A stretch of DNA of 64,000 nucleotides from contig RDZE01000014.1 in NCBI GenBank assembly GCA_004293905.1, positions 62,001 through 126,000 of the forward strand, in the 5' to 3' direction. Positions 25,448 to 33,457 of the stretch are shown here, in pieces (the stretch's first letter is position 1; every line of letters begins with the position of its first letter). The position numbers and the translations under genes are program-made. Origin of the DNA: Cytophagales bacterium. GTDB taxonomy: Bacteria; Bacteroidota; Bacteroidia; Cytophagales; Microscillaceae. The notes below the pieces were generated by a model. It had not been told where the DNA came from, did no database searches, and saw only the letters and a program-made list of their open reading frames with translations.

Positions 25448-27865
25448 TTATTGTTTTAAAAAGCCGTATTCATAAACCTTCGGTTCTATTTTGCCTGCAA
25501 GTTGTTTAAGTTTTTCTCTTAAGTCGCCAATTAAGCGCATATATGTTTCGTCTGCACTTTTATTGTTCATTTTCCCTGCTTCGTTTCTGCCTTGAAAATG
25601 CTCCCTTATGTCGTAAAGTGAAGCATTAACATTGCAGTTTGGCTGTCTGTGATAATATTTCCAGATTTCTCTGGCAGAGTCTATAACTTCTGTTGCTTCT
25701 ATTGAAAATAAAAGTGGCGTTGTTCTATGGTTTTGATTGCCGAACAAGTTTTCATTGGTGTCGTTTTTGAGCTTGCCATTTATGAATTTGCTCATAAAGT
25801 TGCTCTCAAACTTTTCTCGTGCATTTACTTCTTGTTCTGTGAATGGAATCCAGTGATTTGTACCATATTGTGATTGAATATTATTACTAAATAAAGTATA
25901 AACAAAACAATCATTTTGAAATTCACTGTCGATTTCCCATCTATTGTTAGGAAAAAGAAATTGGTCTCGGTCATTTAGCCATGTTGCTTCAACTGATTTT
26001 CGTACTGCAAAATATATACTTGATTTTATTAAATTTTCTGAATTTATTAGAAATTGACCAGCAGCTTTATTATAAACCATATTGATATGATTAATTTGAA
26101 CAATATTCTGTTGCTGAAAATCATTACCCATAAACGGGAATTTTCCAATTACATTTAAATCTGTTTTTTGTGCTCTATATGGTTTAATCCAATCATTTAT
26201 ATAGTGACTATTATCATATGCATAAAAGTTCTTACTACCAATAAGTTCGGCATTTTTATCAAAAACATCTGCTTGTATTTGTTCAAATTTTTCTTTTATG
26301 CTTGTATTCCAAATCATAAAACCAATTGGGAAAATTCCTTTTACGTTATCAAATGTATTAGCAGGCACCACAAAAGCCTTAATGAGTTTTGCTTTAAAAA
26401 AGTTTCTAAAATCAACAAAGTGTTGACCTTGTAGAATTTTTAGTTTTGAAAATTCAGCAATAATACAACTATCAATTTCGTAATAAATTCTTGTTAAAAA
26501 TTGAGCAAATAATTCTCTATTACCTTGACCCAATAATTTTGAATACTTTTTATTTATGGAATTTTGTTCAACTGCTGATTTTGTTTCTTTTCCAAAACTT
26601 CTTTGAGGTGCTTCGGCATATGGTGGATTTATATAAACAACTAATTTTTTTCTTTTTTCAGGATTGTTTATAATTTCTTGTAAAGGCTTTGGTAATTTGG
26701 TGAAATCATCGTTTAAAAAGTCGAATTGAAAAACGTGGTCGTCTAATAAGTTTGCCCCGTTTTTAATACGGTCACGCATCACTTCTACATCTTGGCTGTC
26801 CAAAGTAGAAGCCCAGATATTATATTTGTTGGTAAGCCCCGCCAGCAAATTCCCTGTACCAGCGGCACAGTCCCAAACATAATATTCGTCTTGCCAATCT
26901 TCGCCTAAAACATCAGTCAGATATTTTTGTGAAAGTTCAACCCAAATTTGCGGGGTAAAGAAACTTCCTTTTCGTTCTCTTACGTCTTGCGGAACAAGTA
27001 AATCCCTACGTTCTACAATATAATCCCAATATTCTTCTTTGGGTGGTCGGTCGTATTTGTTCCAAAACTGCGTGTGCGCCACTTGCTTGTCTTTGAAGTC
27101 CGTTCGTTTGCTGCTAAACATTCCTGCTTCGTCTATTTTGCGGTCAAGCTCGTAGTGGTCGTGTTTGAGTAAAACAAAAAGTTTTTCTTTAAGCGTATTG
27201 TTTTCTTGCGAAAGGAGGTCTGCAAGATAAAAGTCGCCATCAATAATTCCTGTTTTTTTGGCAATATCCCAGTTTACAGCAATGGTTGGTTTTACGTTTT
27301 GTAGCCATTTGTTATAAATGACCATAAAATTGTTTTTGTCAATTTTTGTTTTTGTCAAGCCGAATTTACCAACTATGAAGTTGTTTTTGATAAATTTCTT
27401 CAGTTCTCGGTCGTCATTGAGAAAGTTAAAAAGCAAGGCTTTGTTGTCAATTAGCGTTTTTACTTTTTGGTGAATGAGCTTAAATTCCTTTGTATCGTAA
27501 TTTGACGGTGTTACGTTCCAGTTAAAGTCGTTGATGTAAAAAACTTCGTGAATGTCGTTGTAGGGAATGAAAGCAATTTTTTCTCCGTCAAATGCTCCTA
27601 ACATTGCTGGTGGTAAAAACTTGTCAAATGTCCTTGCCTTGCCAATTGTCAAAATGAGTTGAACGATTGATTTGTAAATGTCTGACGAACCTTTTTTAGC
27701 TTCTGCCCAGAGTAAAGATTCCTGTTCAAAAAGTTCTTTTTTGCTTTGGTGCATACAAACACAAAAGTCCACGTTACCAATTATTTTGGAGCAGTCGTAT
27801 ATCCAAAAGTAGTCTTGGGCTACTTTGTTTTTCAGTTCTTCTTCTCTTATGTTTTGATACTTCAT
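25448..27865 (-). CDS. Type IIG-like restriction-modification protein (N6-adenine DNA methylase with N-terminal nuclease-like motif)
   Basis: An 805-residue protein. The methylase core has the SAM-binding motif I WDCAAGTGNLLAGL (about residue 332) and catalytic motif IV YINPPYAEA (about residue 412), giving N6-adenine specificity. The N-terminus contains Asp33 and Glu55-Ala-Lys57 in LLWAEAKKG, spaced as in a PD-(D/E)XK nuclease, so it could cut as well as methylate, like Eco57I-type enzymes. The C-terminal third would be the DNA-recognition part. No separate specificity or nuclease gene is adjacent apart from the next cassette upstream. It sits alone between island repeats 3 and 4. Confidence 0.75.
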   Translation of the reverse strand: MKYQNIREEELKNKVAQDYFWIYDCSKIIGNVDFCVCMHQSKKELFEQESLLWAEAKKGSSDIYKSIVQLILTIGKARTFDKFLPPAMLGAFDGEKIAFIPYNDIHEVFYINDFNWNVTPSNYDTKEFKLIHQKVKTLIDNKALLFNFLNDDRELKKFIKNNFIVGKFGLTKTKIDKNNFMVIYNKWLQNVKPTIAVNWDIAKKTGIIDGDFYLADLLSQENNTLKEKLFVLLKHDHYELDRKIDEAGMFSSKRTDFKDKQVAHTQFWNKYDRPPKEEYWDYIVERRDLLVPQDVRERKGSFFTPQIWVELSQKYLTDVLGEDWQDEYYVWDCAAGTGNLLAGLTNKYNIWASTLDSQDVEVMRDRIKNGANLLDDHVFQFDFLNDDFTKLPKPLQEIINNPEKRKKLVVYINPPYAEAPQRSFGKETKSAVEQNSINKKYSKLLGQGNRELFAQFLTRIYYEIDSCIIAEFSKLKILQGQHFVDFRNFFKAKLIKAFVVPANTFDNVKGIFPIGFMIWNTSIKEKFEQIQADVFDKNAELIGSKNFYAYDNSHYINDWIKPYRAQKTDLNVIGKFPFMGNDFQQQNIVQINHINMVYNKAAGQFLINSENLIKSSIYFAVRKSVEATWLNDRDQFLFPNNRWEIDSEFQNDCFVYTLFSNNIQSQYGTNHWIPFTEQEVNAREKFESNFMSKFINGKLKNDTNENLFGNQNHRTTPLLFSIEATEVIDSAREIWKYYHRQPNCNVNASLYDIREHFQGRNEAGKMNNKSADETYMRLIGDLREKLKQLAGKIEPKVYEYGFLKQ

Positions 27866-27908
27866 TTCTTGTCTATATTCGTCTGTTACGGTGTCGTCTT
27901 ACAATTGG

Positions 27909-28037
27909 TGCTAACGTTTTCGGGCTTTGCGTTCGGGCGGGTTTCGGAGCACAAAACTGTCAACCAGCACTGAACTTGAGAAGCACAAAGCTTCAAGTAT
28001 GCACGTCCCCCCGCCTGACGCAAAAATCGTGTTAGCG
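27909..28037. repeat. Island repeat, site 4 (attC-like palindrome)
   Basis: Left arm GCTAAC (27910-27915), then CTTTGCGTTCGGGCGGG. Right arm CCCCCCGCCTGACGCAAAAA (ending 28026), then GTTAGC (28031-28036). The terminal 6-mers GCTAAC and GTTAGC are exact complements, and the CTTTGCGT and GACGCAAA blocks pair. The apex holds another hairpin, CTTGAGAAGC with GCTTCAAG. It lies 21 bases past the stop of the nuclease-like gene. Confidence 0.75.
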
Positions 28038-28058
28038 GTTCGGCTTTCTTTTCTGGTG

Positions 28059-29300
28059 TTACTTGTCATAATGAAATGCTATTATTTCCAAGAATACTAT
28101 TTTGTCTTTGTCCTGCGGTAAATGGAAATGAAAACTAAAAGATGTTTCACCTCTTGTCCCAGTTGATTTTAAAAAGTAAGGATGATTTGGTGTCTCTTTT
28201 TTGATAGTTTCAATAACGTTTGTAAAGTCCTTGTTTGTTACAAATAGCATAAGTGCAGCTTTAGAGTCACGCCAAGTTAGATATCTGTCAAATAGCTGTG
28301 AAATAGCTTTGTGAAATTCAGATGCACCGTGCCAAAATTTACATTCGGCAACAAACAAATTGCTACCGTCTTTCGCATACTTTAGAATAATGTCAGTTTT
28401 GCCACCTCTGTTAAAAGTCTCACCAGTTGCTGTTGTGCTGTCGTAGCGAGTTTCTAAAACCAATAGAAATTGGTCTCTAATTCCTTCTTCGTCTTTGTCC
28501 TTGTAGGTTGATGGCTTCTTCTCCATACTTTTCCCTAAGTCGTAGATAACTTTAAGAATGTCGTCATACATTTCTTTTGCCATCATAGGTTCAGAGGAAA
28601 ATTCCTTGTGTTTAGAAACAGCTGGTTGTGGAATTACTTTCTTTTTAATTGTCGGTGCAGTAAAAACAGAAGTTGTGTCCTTGTTGACTTTTACATTGAT
28701 AGCTGTGAAGAAATCGTTCTCTTGTAAGTATTTATTCTTTTGTTGCTGAAACAAAGAGTTCACCGTTCCTGGCAAAGATTGCATCCAACTTGTCGCAACT
28801 TGATTAGTATTACCTAAATTGGTAAATGCTCTTCTTTGAAAATCGCTCTTAGTTCTTTTAAATTCTTCGGGGTCTTTTTTGTATAGCTTAAAGCTGAATG
28901 AAACTGTGCTATTTTGCTCGTTAACGTATATTTCAGCAGAAGTCATTGTCCAAGTGCTTGGCTGAACTCTGAATAGCACACTTGAGCCAGTGAACTTGTA
29001 TCTAATTGTGAAACTGAAAACTTCAGTTTGGTATTTTTCTCTGTAAAATCTATCCTCAACCCATTCTTTTGAAACTGTCGGTTCGTCAACTGTTTCGCTG
29101 TTATAGTCAATGGTAAGTGGTTCTAACGAGTATTGGTCTATTAAGTATGCTTTAAATTCTTCTTCGTCAACGCCAAGTATGTATTCTTTTCCTTTACCCT
29201 CAATTTCACTTTTGATTTTGTCACTAAGTTGTCTTGTGAAATCAAAACTGCTGATTTCGCTGAATGATTTAATTGTATTTCCGTATCCGTAACTTCTCAT
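28059..29300 (-). CDS. Nuclease-like protein with C-terminal PD-(D/E)XK motif
   Basis: A 413-residue protein not assigned to a named family. The C-terminal domain (about residues 270-400) has Asp303 in GGKTDIILKY and Glu319-Cys-Lys321 in LFVAECKFWHG, matching the D-(x)n-ExK pattern of restriction-endonuclease-like folds. The downstream helix KAISQLFDRYLTWRD also fits that fold. The N-terminal 200 residues are beta-rich with no recognised motif. It is the first cassette of the island (minus-strand order). A defence or DNA-processing role is inferred from the fold and context. Confidence 0.6.
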   Translation of the reverse strand: MRSYGYGNTIKSFSEISSFDFTRQLSDKIKSEIEGKGKEYILGVDEEEFKAYLIDQYSLEPLTIDYNSETVDEPTVSKEWVEDRFYREKYQTEVFSFTIRYKFTGSSVLFRVQPSTWTMTSAEIYVNEQNSTVSFSFKLYKKDPEEFKRTKSDFQRRAFTNLGNTNQVATSWMQSLPGTVNSLFQQQKNKYLQENDFFTAINVKVNKDTTSVFTAPTIKKKVIPQPAVSKHKEFSSEPMMAKEMYDDILKVIYDLGKSMEKKPSTYKDKDEEGIRDQFLLVLETRYDSTTATGETFNRGGKTDIILKYAKDGSNLFVAECKFWHGASEFHKAISQLFDRYLTWRDSKAALMLFVTNKDFTNVIETIKKETPNHPYFLKSTGTRGETSFSFHFHLPQDKDKIVFLEIIAFHYDK

Positions 29301-29343
29301 TTAGTAGTCTGTTTGTTTAGTGTGTCGTATTGTCCTAAGCTGA

Positions 29344-29375
29344 CCGCTAACTCGTTAATATACGCAACTCACGTA
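29344..29375. repeat. Island repeat, degenerate site 5 (right border)
   Basis: CCGCTAACTCGTTA followed by ACGCAAC resembles one end of the repeat family (GCTAAC end of site 4), but no long palindrome follows. It lies 44 bases before the nuclease-like gene start and may be the worn right edge of the array. Confidence 0.35.
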
Positions 29376-29990
29376 CATTTTGAAGTAAAGGTAGGGATTG
29401 TTTTTGACACTTACAAATTTTCAGTTAAAATATTCAAATATTTGATTATCAATTACTTATGTTTATAAACAATACAAAATGTGCAATGCATTTTTATATT
29501 GTTTTTAAAGGACTTAATTTTTTTGATGCTTTTTTCACTTACATAGAGGTATAGCGCAAAGTAGTTTTTATGTTGCTATTTTCTAAAAATTCTTGGATAA
29601 TAGGTAATTTTTTGAGAAACTTATTTGCCCACGCCTTTCTACATACAAATATAGTAAATCATAGTCAATTTACCAAATATTTTCCAAAATATTTAACAAG
29701 TATTGAAAATAGAACTTTTAAATCTTGTTGATGGTGCTGAATAGGAGTGAAGCTGATTAGTTGTTTTTCAGTTTAAAAATGAGTTTTCGAGTTGCTCAAT
29801 GAGGGTTTCTGTTTTTTTTGAAAGTAGTCAAGAGGATTTTTTTATCTTGTTTGTTTGCCCCTATGACACACTAAATAAAAAAGTATGTGTTATCATTGGC
29901 TTTGAATTTAAAAATAAAATTACCTTTTTGTGATAAAAAAAACGAAAATAATATTTAATATTGCGCTTCAATAAGATTTGGATTTAGATT
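29376..29990. other. AT-rich non-coding stretch between the island and accB
   Basis: About 615 bases without a credible gene. It contains an imperfect hairpin (29468-29481 with 29489-29503) followed by a short T-run, and several A/T homopolymers. A possible accB -7 box TAATATTG (29956-29963) lies near the right end. No mobile-element gene, direct repeat or tRNA is seen. Confidence 0.5.
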
Positions 29991-30488
29991 ATGAGCATGA
30001 AACCTAAAGAAATACAAGAGCTAATAGATTTTATTTCGAAATCAGGTTTAGCGGAGGTAAATATAGAGACAGAGGGCTTTAAATTAAGCGTGCGCAAGAT
30101 GGTAGAAACTACCTCAAGCCCTATGGTGATAGCACAGAGCCCTGTAGTGGTATCGAACCCTGTCAATACTACTCAAACAGTAGCTACTCAAGTACAAGAG
30201 AGCAAAACGCCCCCTCCTTCGTCTTCGCAAGAAGTAGATGAAAGCAAGTTGGTGGCTATTAAATCGCCCATGATTGGTACTTTTTATCGTTCTCCGAACC
30301 CCGATTCTCCTCAATTTGTATCAGTAGGTGATGAAGTACGTATTGGACAAGTGGTTTGTATTATAGAGGCGATGAAACTTTTTAATGAAATTGAATCGGA
30401 AGTTTCAGGACGCATTGTAAAGGTATTGGTTGAAAATGCTTCTCCTGTAGAATATGACCAACCTTTATTTTTGGTAGCTCCTAATTAG
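29991..30488 (+). CDS. accB: Acetyl-CoA carboxylase biotin carboxyl carrier protein
   Basis: A 165-residue BCCP that carries biotin between the biotin carboxylase and carboxyltransferase of acetyl-CoA carboxylase. The N-terminal KPKEIQELIDFISKSGL helix and a Thr/Ser/Pro linker lead to the biotinyl domain with GTFYRSPNPDSPQFVSVGD and the biotinylated Lys129 in EAMKLFNE. The partner accC is 3 kb away on the opposite strand rather than directly downstream, and the gene often found upstream (efp) is absent. The stop is 4 bases from the end of the convergent Fur-type gene. Confidence 0.94.
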   Translation: MSMKPKEIQELIDFISKSGLAEVNIETEGFKLSVRKMVETTSSPMVIAQSPVVVSNPVNTTQTVATQVQESKTPPPSSSQEVDESKLVAIKSPMIGTFYRSPNPDSPQFVSVGDEVRIGQVVCIIEAMKLFNEIESEVSGRIVKVLVENASPVEYDQPLFLVAPN

Positions 30489-30492
30489 TCCA

Positions 30493-30942
30493 TCATTTTT
30501 TAGGCTTTTCGTTGCAGGCTTTGCAAGTGCCACTGATGAGTAAGTTGGCTTCTTCGGCTTTATAGCCTTCTGGAAGTAATAAGTTAGGGATTTCCACATG
30601 CTCCAAGCAATTGGTTTGACCACAACCAATGCATTTAAAATGTACGTGTTGGTGGTGGTGATGCCCTTCTTCTTCGTGGCAATCGTGCGAACATAGGGCG
30701 TATTTGAGTATCCCTGAATCGTCTAATACTTTGTGTATCAACCCTTTATCTAAAAAAGTTTTGAGCGTTCGGTAGATGGTTACGCGGTCGTATTGTGCGC
30801 CTATGTTTTCTTCTATGTCTGCATTGGAGAGTGCGAACTGAAACTGATTAAATAACATTAGTATGTCTATTCTACCTTGAGTATGCCTTAGCTTAAAGCG
30901 TGTGAGCATCGTTTGACTTTGGTTTTCTATGGTTTTGGTCAT
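30493..30942 (-). CDS. Fur family metal-responsive transcriptional repressor
   Basis: A 149-residue Fur-type regulator. It has an N-terminal winged helix (FKLRHTQGRIDILMLF, then DRVTIYRTLKTFLDKGLIHK) and a C-terminal metal-binding domain. This has the His-rich CSHDCHEEEGHHHHQHVHFK and two structural Cys pairs, CIGC and CKAC. The run of His could bind zinc or another metal, so the member could be Fur, Zur or PerR; sequence alone does not decide. It converges with accB. Confidence 0.88.
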   Translation of the reverse strand: MTKTIENQSQTMLTRFKLRHTQGRIDILMLFNQFQFALSNADIEENIGAQYDRVTIYRTLKTFLDKGLIHKVLDDSGILKYALCSHDCHEEEGHHHHQHVHFKCIGCGQTNCLEHVEIPNLLLPEGYKAEEANLLISGTCKACNEKPKK

Positions 30943-30958
30943 TTTTTTAGGATAGTAT

Positions 30959-32344
30959 TTAGTGTGTAATGATTTTTTGTTGCGGGTATTTTTTGAGCCA
31001 TTGCAAGATGATTTTTTGAGTATCTTTGGTATGCTGGTAGGGTTTTATGTATTGGTAGGCTTCTTCTATGGAGCTAAAAGAATCTGTTTCGGGGCTTAGG
31101 TAGCCAAAACCTTGATAAATACCTTTGTCTATAATTACTAATCCGTTTTCTTGCCTATTTCTACCTTGTGTAATAATGATAAAACTTTTTTGACGCAAGG
31201 TCTGAAAACTAAGCATCATTTCGTTGGCTCTTTGGTTGTAAGATTCTGGTGATTCTTCTTCAGTGCAAGCCCCGTAACATTGTTTTACTTGATAATCGAA
31301 ACAAGTGGGCATGTGTTGGTCGTAGAGGTGGCAAAGTTTTTGGCAGAGTTGGTATTCTTTTACTTTGCTTGCGAGCATTTTTCGGGCAAATTGTAGATTT
31401 CCAGCAATGTAGAGCGGTATTTCGTTTCTTTTGCTGAGGTTATCGGCTATAAAACGTATGTATCCTTTTTCGTCTGTGTATTGAAAAATTCCGAAAGCGT
31501 ATTGGCTTCTCCTTTGTGCTTTATTAAATATTGGTTTGTGTTTTTTTATCTCATCTGATTCGAGCAGTAGTGCGATGAGTTCGCTGCCTGTGAGTAGATA
31601 GTCTATTTGGGCTATGTGGTTTTTGAACTCGATGGTTTTTCGGTCGTTGAGGTTAGTACTGAAATGTGAAGCAATTCTTTTTTTTATGTTGTTGCTTTTC
31701 CCTATGTATATAATGTCGTTTTTTTCATTTTTAAAATAATAGACTCCTGTTTTTTCGGGTAGTTGTTCGAAGGTTTGCGGTTCTATTTTTGGGGGCAAAG
31801 CTTTGGCTGTGATTTCCCCTTGTATTATGTTTTTCTCGGTGGTTTGTGGATTTTTTTCCAATAAGTAAATCAAAATTTCGGTAGCGGCTTGTGCATCTGC
31901 TTGTGCGCGGTGGTGCTGCGTGAGGTTGATATTGAGGTGTTTGCTTACATTTGCCAAACTATAAGAAGGCAGTCCGCTGATGAGTTTTCTTGATAGCCGT
32001 AGTGTGCAGAGTAGTTTTCGGTTGTATTTGTATCCTAATTGTGCAAATTCTCGCTTAATGAAGGTGTAGTCGAAATGGACATTGTGTGCTACAAAGATGC
32101 AATCTTGAGTAAGTTCGATAATTTTTTTGGCTACTTCATAAAATTTGGGGGCATCTTGCACCATTTCGTTGTTGATGCCTGTGAGTTGGGTGATGAAAGG
32201 GGAGATAAAACGCTCAGGGTTAATGAGCGTTTGATAGTGTTGAATAATGGTATTGTTTTGGCAAATAATGATGGCTATTTCTATGATGCGATCTTCATTG
32301 GCAAAGTTCCCTGTGGTTTCGATGTCTACAACTGCATAACGCAT
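30959..32344 (-). CDS. DEDDh exonuclease fused to a GIY-YIG (UvrC N-terminal-like) nuclease
   Basis: A 461-residue fusion. Residues 1-165 form a DnaQ-type 3'-5' exonuclease, with VDIETTG at 6-12, the second motif HNVHFDYTFIKREF and the third motif HHRAQADAQA. Around residues 196-270 a GIY-YIG domain follows with GVYYFKNEKNDIIYIGKSNN. The rest contains a Cys-containing block, LYDQHMPTCFDYQVKQCYGA, seen in UvrC/Cho relatives. The likely role is DNA repair, similar to Cho-type incision coupled to trimming. It starts at the ATG at 32344, 16 bases downstream of no other gene on that strand. Confidence 0.85.
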   Translation of the reverse strand: MRYAVVDIETTGNFANEDRIIEIAIIICQNNTIIQHYQTLINPERFISPFITQLTGINNEMVQDAPKFYEVAKKIIELTQDCIFVAHNVHFDYTFIKREFAQLGYKYNRKLLCTLRLSRKLISGLPSYSLANVSKHLNINLTQHHRAQADAQAATEILIYLLEKNPQTTEKNIIQGEITAKALPPKIEPQTFEQLPEKTGVYYFKNEKNDIIYIGKSNNIKKRIASHFSTNLNDRKTIEFKNHIAQIDYLLTGSELIALLLESDEIKKHKPIFNKAQRRSQYAFGIFQYTDEKGYIRFIADNLSKRNEIPLYIAGNLQFARKMLASKVKEYQLCQKLCHLYDQHMPTCFDYQVKQCYGACTEEESPESYNQRANEMMLSFQTLRQKSFIIITQGRNRQENGLVIIDKGIYQGFGYLSPETDSFSSIEEAYQYIKPYQHTKDTQKIILQWLKKYPQQKIITH

Positions 32345-32434
32345 AAAGATATTTTCTCACAAAGATATAAAAAATGGGTTACTTTACTCATGTTTTTTCC
32401 GCAAAAAATAGCATAAGTGAGTGCGAAAAAAGTA

Positions 32435-32587
32435 TTATTTTTTACTTTTTTTGAGTTTTTCGAGTGCCTCATCAAGCTGCTCAATGGCAGTTTCTAATTT
32501 TTTTGCTTTTTCTTTGATTCGTTTCGCTTTTTCGGAGGCGGTTTCGTTGTTTTTTTGTGATTTTTCCTCTTTTTCTACTGTTGTCAT
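32435..32587 (-). CDS. Small Lys/Glu-rich coiled-coil protein (50 residues)
   Basis: A short frame, MTTVEKEEKSQKNNETASEK continuing through KAKKLETAIEQLDEALEKLK to a TAA. The heptad-like spacing of Leu/Ile (LETAIEQLDEALEKL) predicts one amphipathic helix or coiled coil. It lies alone between the exonuclease gene (91 bases away) and phzF. Codon use and composition look like a real small protein, but no family was recognised. Confidence 0.45.
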   Translation of the reverse strand: MTTVEKEEKSQKNNETASEKAKRIKEKAKKLETAIEQLDEALEKLKKSKK

Positions 32588-32653
32588 CTCTTTTTGGTAT
32601 TAATACATTACATTAAGCAAGAAGTATGCCTATTTGTTAATGAGTATACTTTT

Positions 32654-33457
32654 TCACTCTACATTTATTACTTGAGCGATGCTATAGGTAACCGCATTGC
32701 CTCCGATAAGTACTCTTTTTTCATTGATTAGTTGGCAGTAGAGTGTGCCTTTTCGTGTTGATAATTGTTGTGCTATGAGATTATTATTTTTAAGTTGTGC
32801 TGCCCAAAAAGGAATGAGTAGGGAGTGCGCTGAACCTGTTACGGGGTCTTCATTTACACCTGATTGAGGGGCGAAGTAGCGCGAAACAAAATCTACTTGG
32901 TCGCCTTTGGCAGTAACAATGAGCCCTGTTTTGGGGATTTGGGCTATTAGTGGTAGTTGGGGTTTTATGGCTGTGATTTGCGCTTCGGACTGGAGAAGTG
33001 CCATGTCGTTCAATTCGGAGCGATAATAGGCGATGGGTTCGAAGCCCAATGCTTCTGCAATGTAGGGAGGAGGTTCTATGGGTTGTGGTATATCGGAGGG
33101 GAAATCGAGCCAAATGCGTTGGTCTTTTTGTGTGGCTTTGAGTATTCCACTTTTAGAATGAAAGAGAATGGTATTGTGAGGGTATTTTAAATGATTCCAC
33201 AATACGTGTGCAGCAGCTAATGTTGCATGTCCGCAGAGTTTTACTTCGGTGGTGGGTGTAAACCAACGGATATGGAATTGATTGTTTTCTACGGGAATAA
33301 AGAAAGCAGTTTCGGCAAGGTTATTTTCGGCAGCTAATTGTTGCATAGTCTGTTCGGGCAACCATTCCTTTTCTAATGGGCATACGGCTGCGGGGTTGCC
33401 TGAGAATACTTTTTCTGTAAAAGCGTCTACTATATAAGTGGTTAGTAATGGTTTCAT
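32654..33457 (-). CDS. PhzF family isomerase/epimerase-like protein
   Basis: A 267-residue protein of the PhzF fold. It shows the signature VDAFTEKVFSGNPAAVCPLE at the N-terminus and the catalytic Glu in AAENNLAETAFFIP. RWFTPTTEVKLCGHATLAAAH and the C-terminal NEDPVTGSAHSLLIPFWA are also present. Members isomerise diverse small molecules; no phenazine genes are present, so the substrate is unknown. Its ATG overlaps the accC stop by 4 bases, so translation is coupled to accC. Confidence 0.88.
   Translation of the reverse strand: MKPLLTTYIVDAFTEKVFSGNPAAVCPLEKEWLPEQTMQQLAAENNLAETAFFIPVENNQFHIRWFTPTTEVKLCGHATLAAAHVLWNHLKYPHNTILFHSKSGILKATQKDQRIWLDFPSDIPQPIEPPPYIAEALGFEPIAYYRSELNDMALLQSEAQITAIKPQLPLIAQIPKTGLIVTAKGDQVDFVSRYFAPQSGVNEDPVTGSAHSLLIPFWAAQLKNNNLIAQQLSTRKGTLYCQLINEKRVLIGGNAVTYSIAQVINVE

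Noticed and set aside
23691..28037. Island palindromes as simple terminators
   Set aside because: Arms are separated by 60-90 bases, there is no T-run after the stem, and related sequences recur at each module, unlike the compact terminators elsewhere in the window.
27927..28121. Plus-strand frame across site 4
   Set aside because: It lies within the palindrome and extends into the nuclease-like gene on the other strand; not credible as coding.
22845..29375. CRISPR array as an explanation for the spaced repeats
   Set aside because: Spacing is 0.9-2.6 kb, units are palindromic and over 100 bases, whole genes lie between them, and no cas gene is present.
22845..29375. Insertion sequence or prophage as an explanation for the island
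   Set aside because: No transposase, phage structural gene, integrase or terminal direct repeat flanking the whole block was found.
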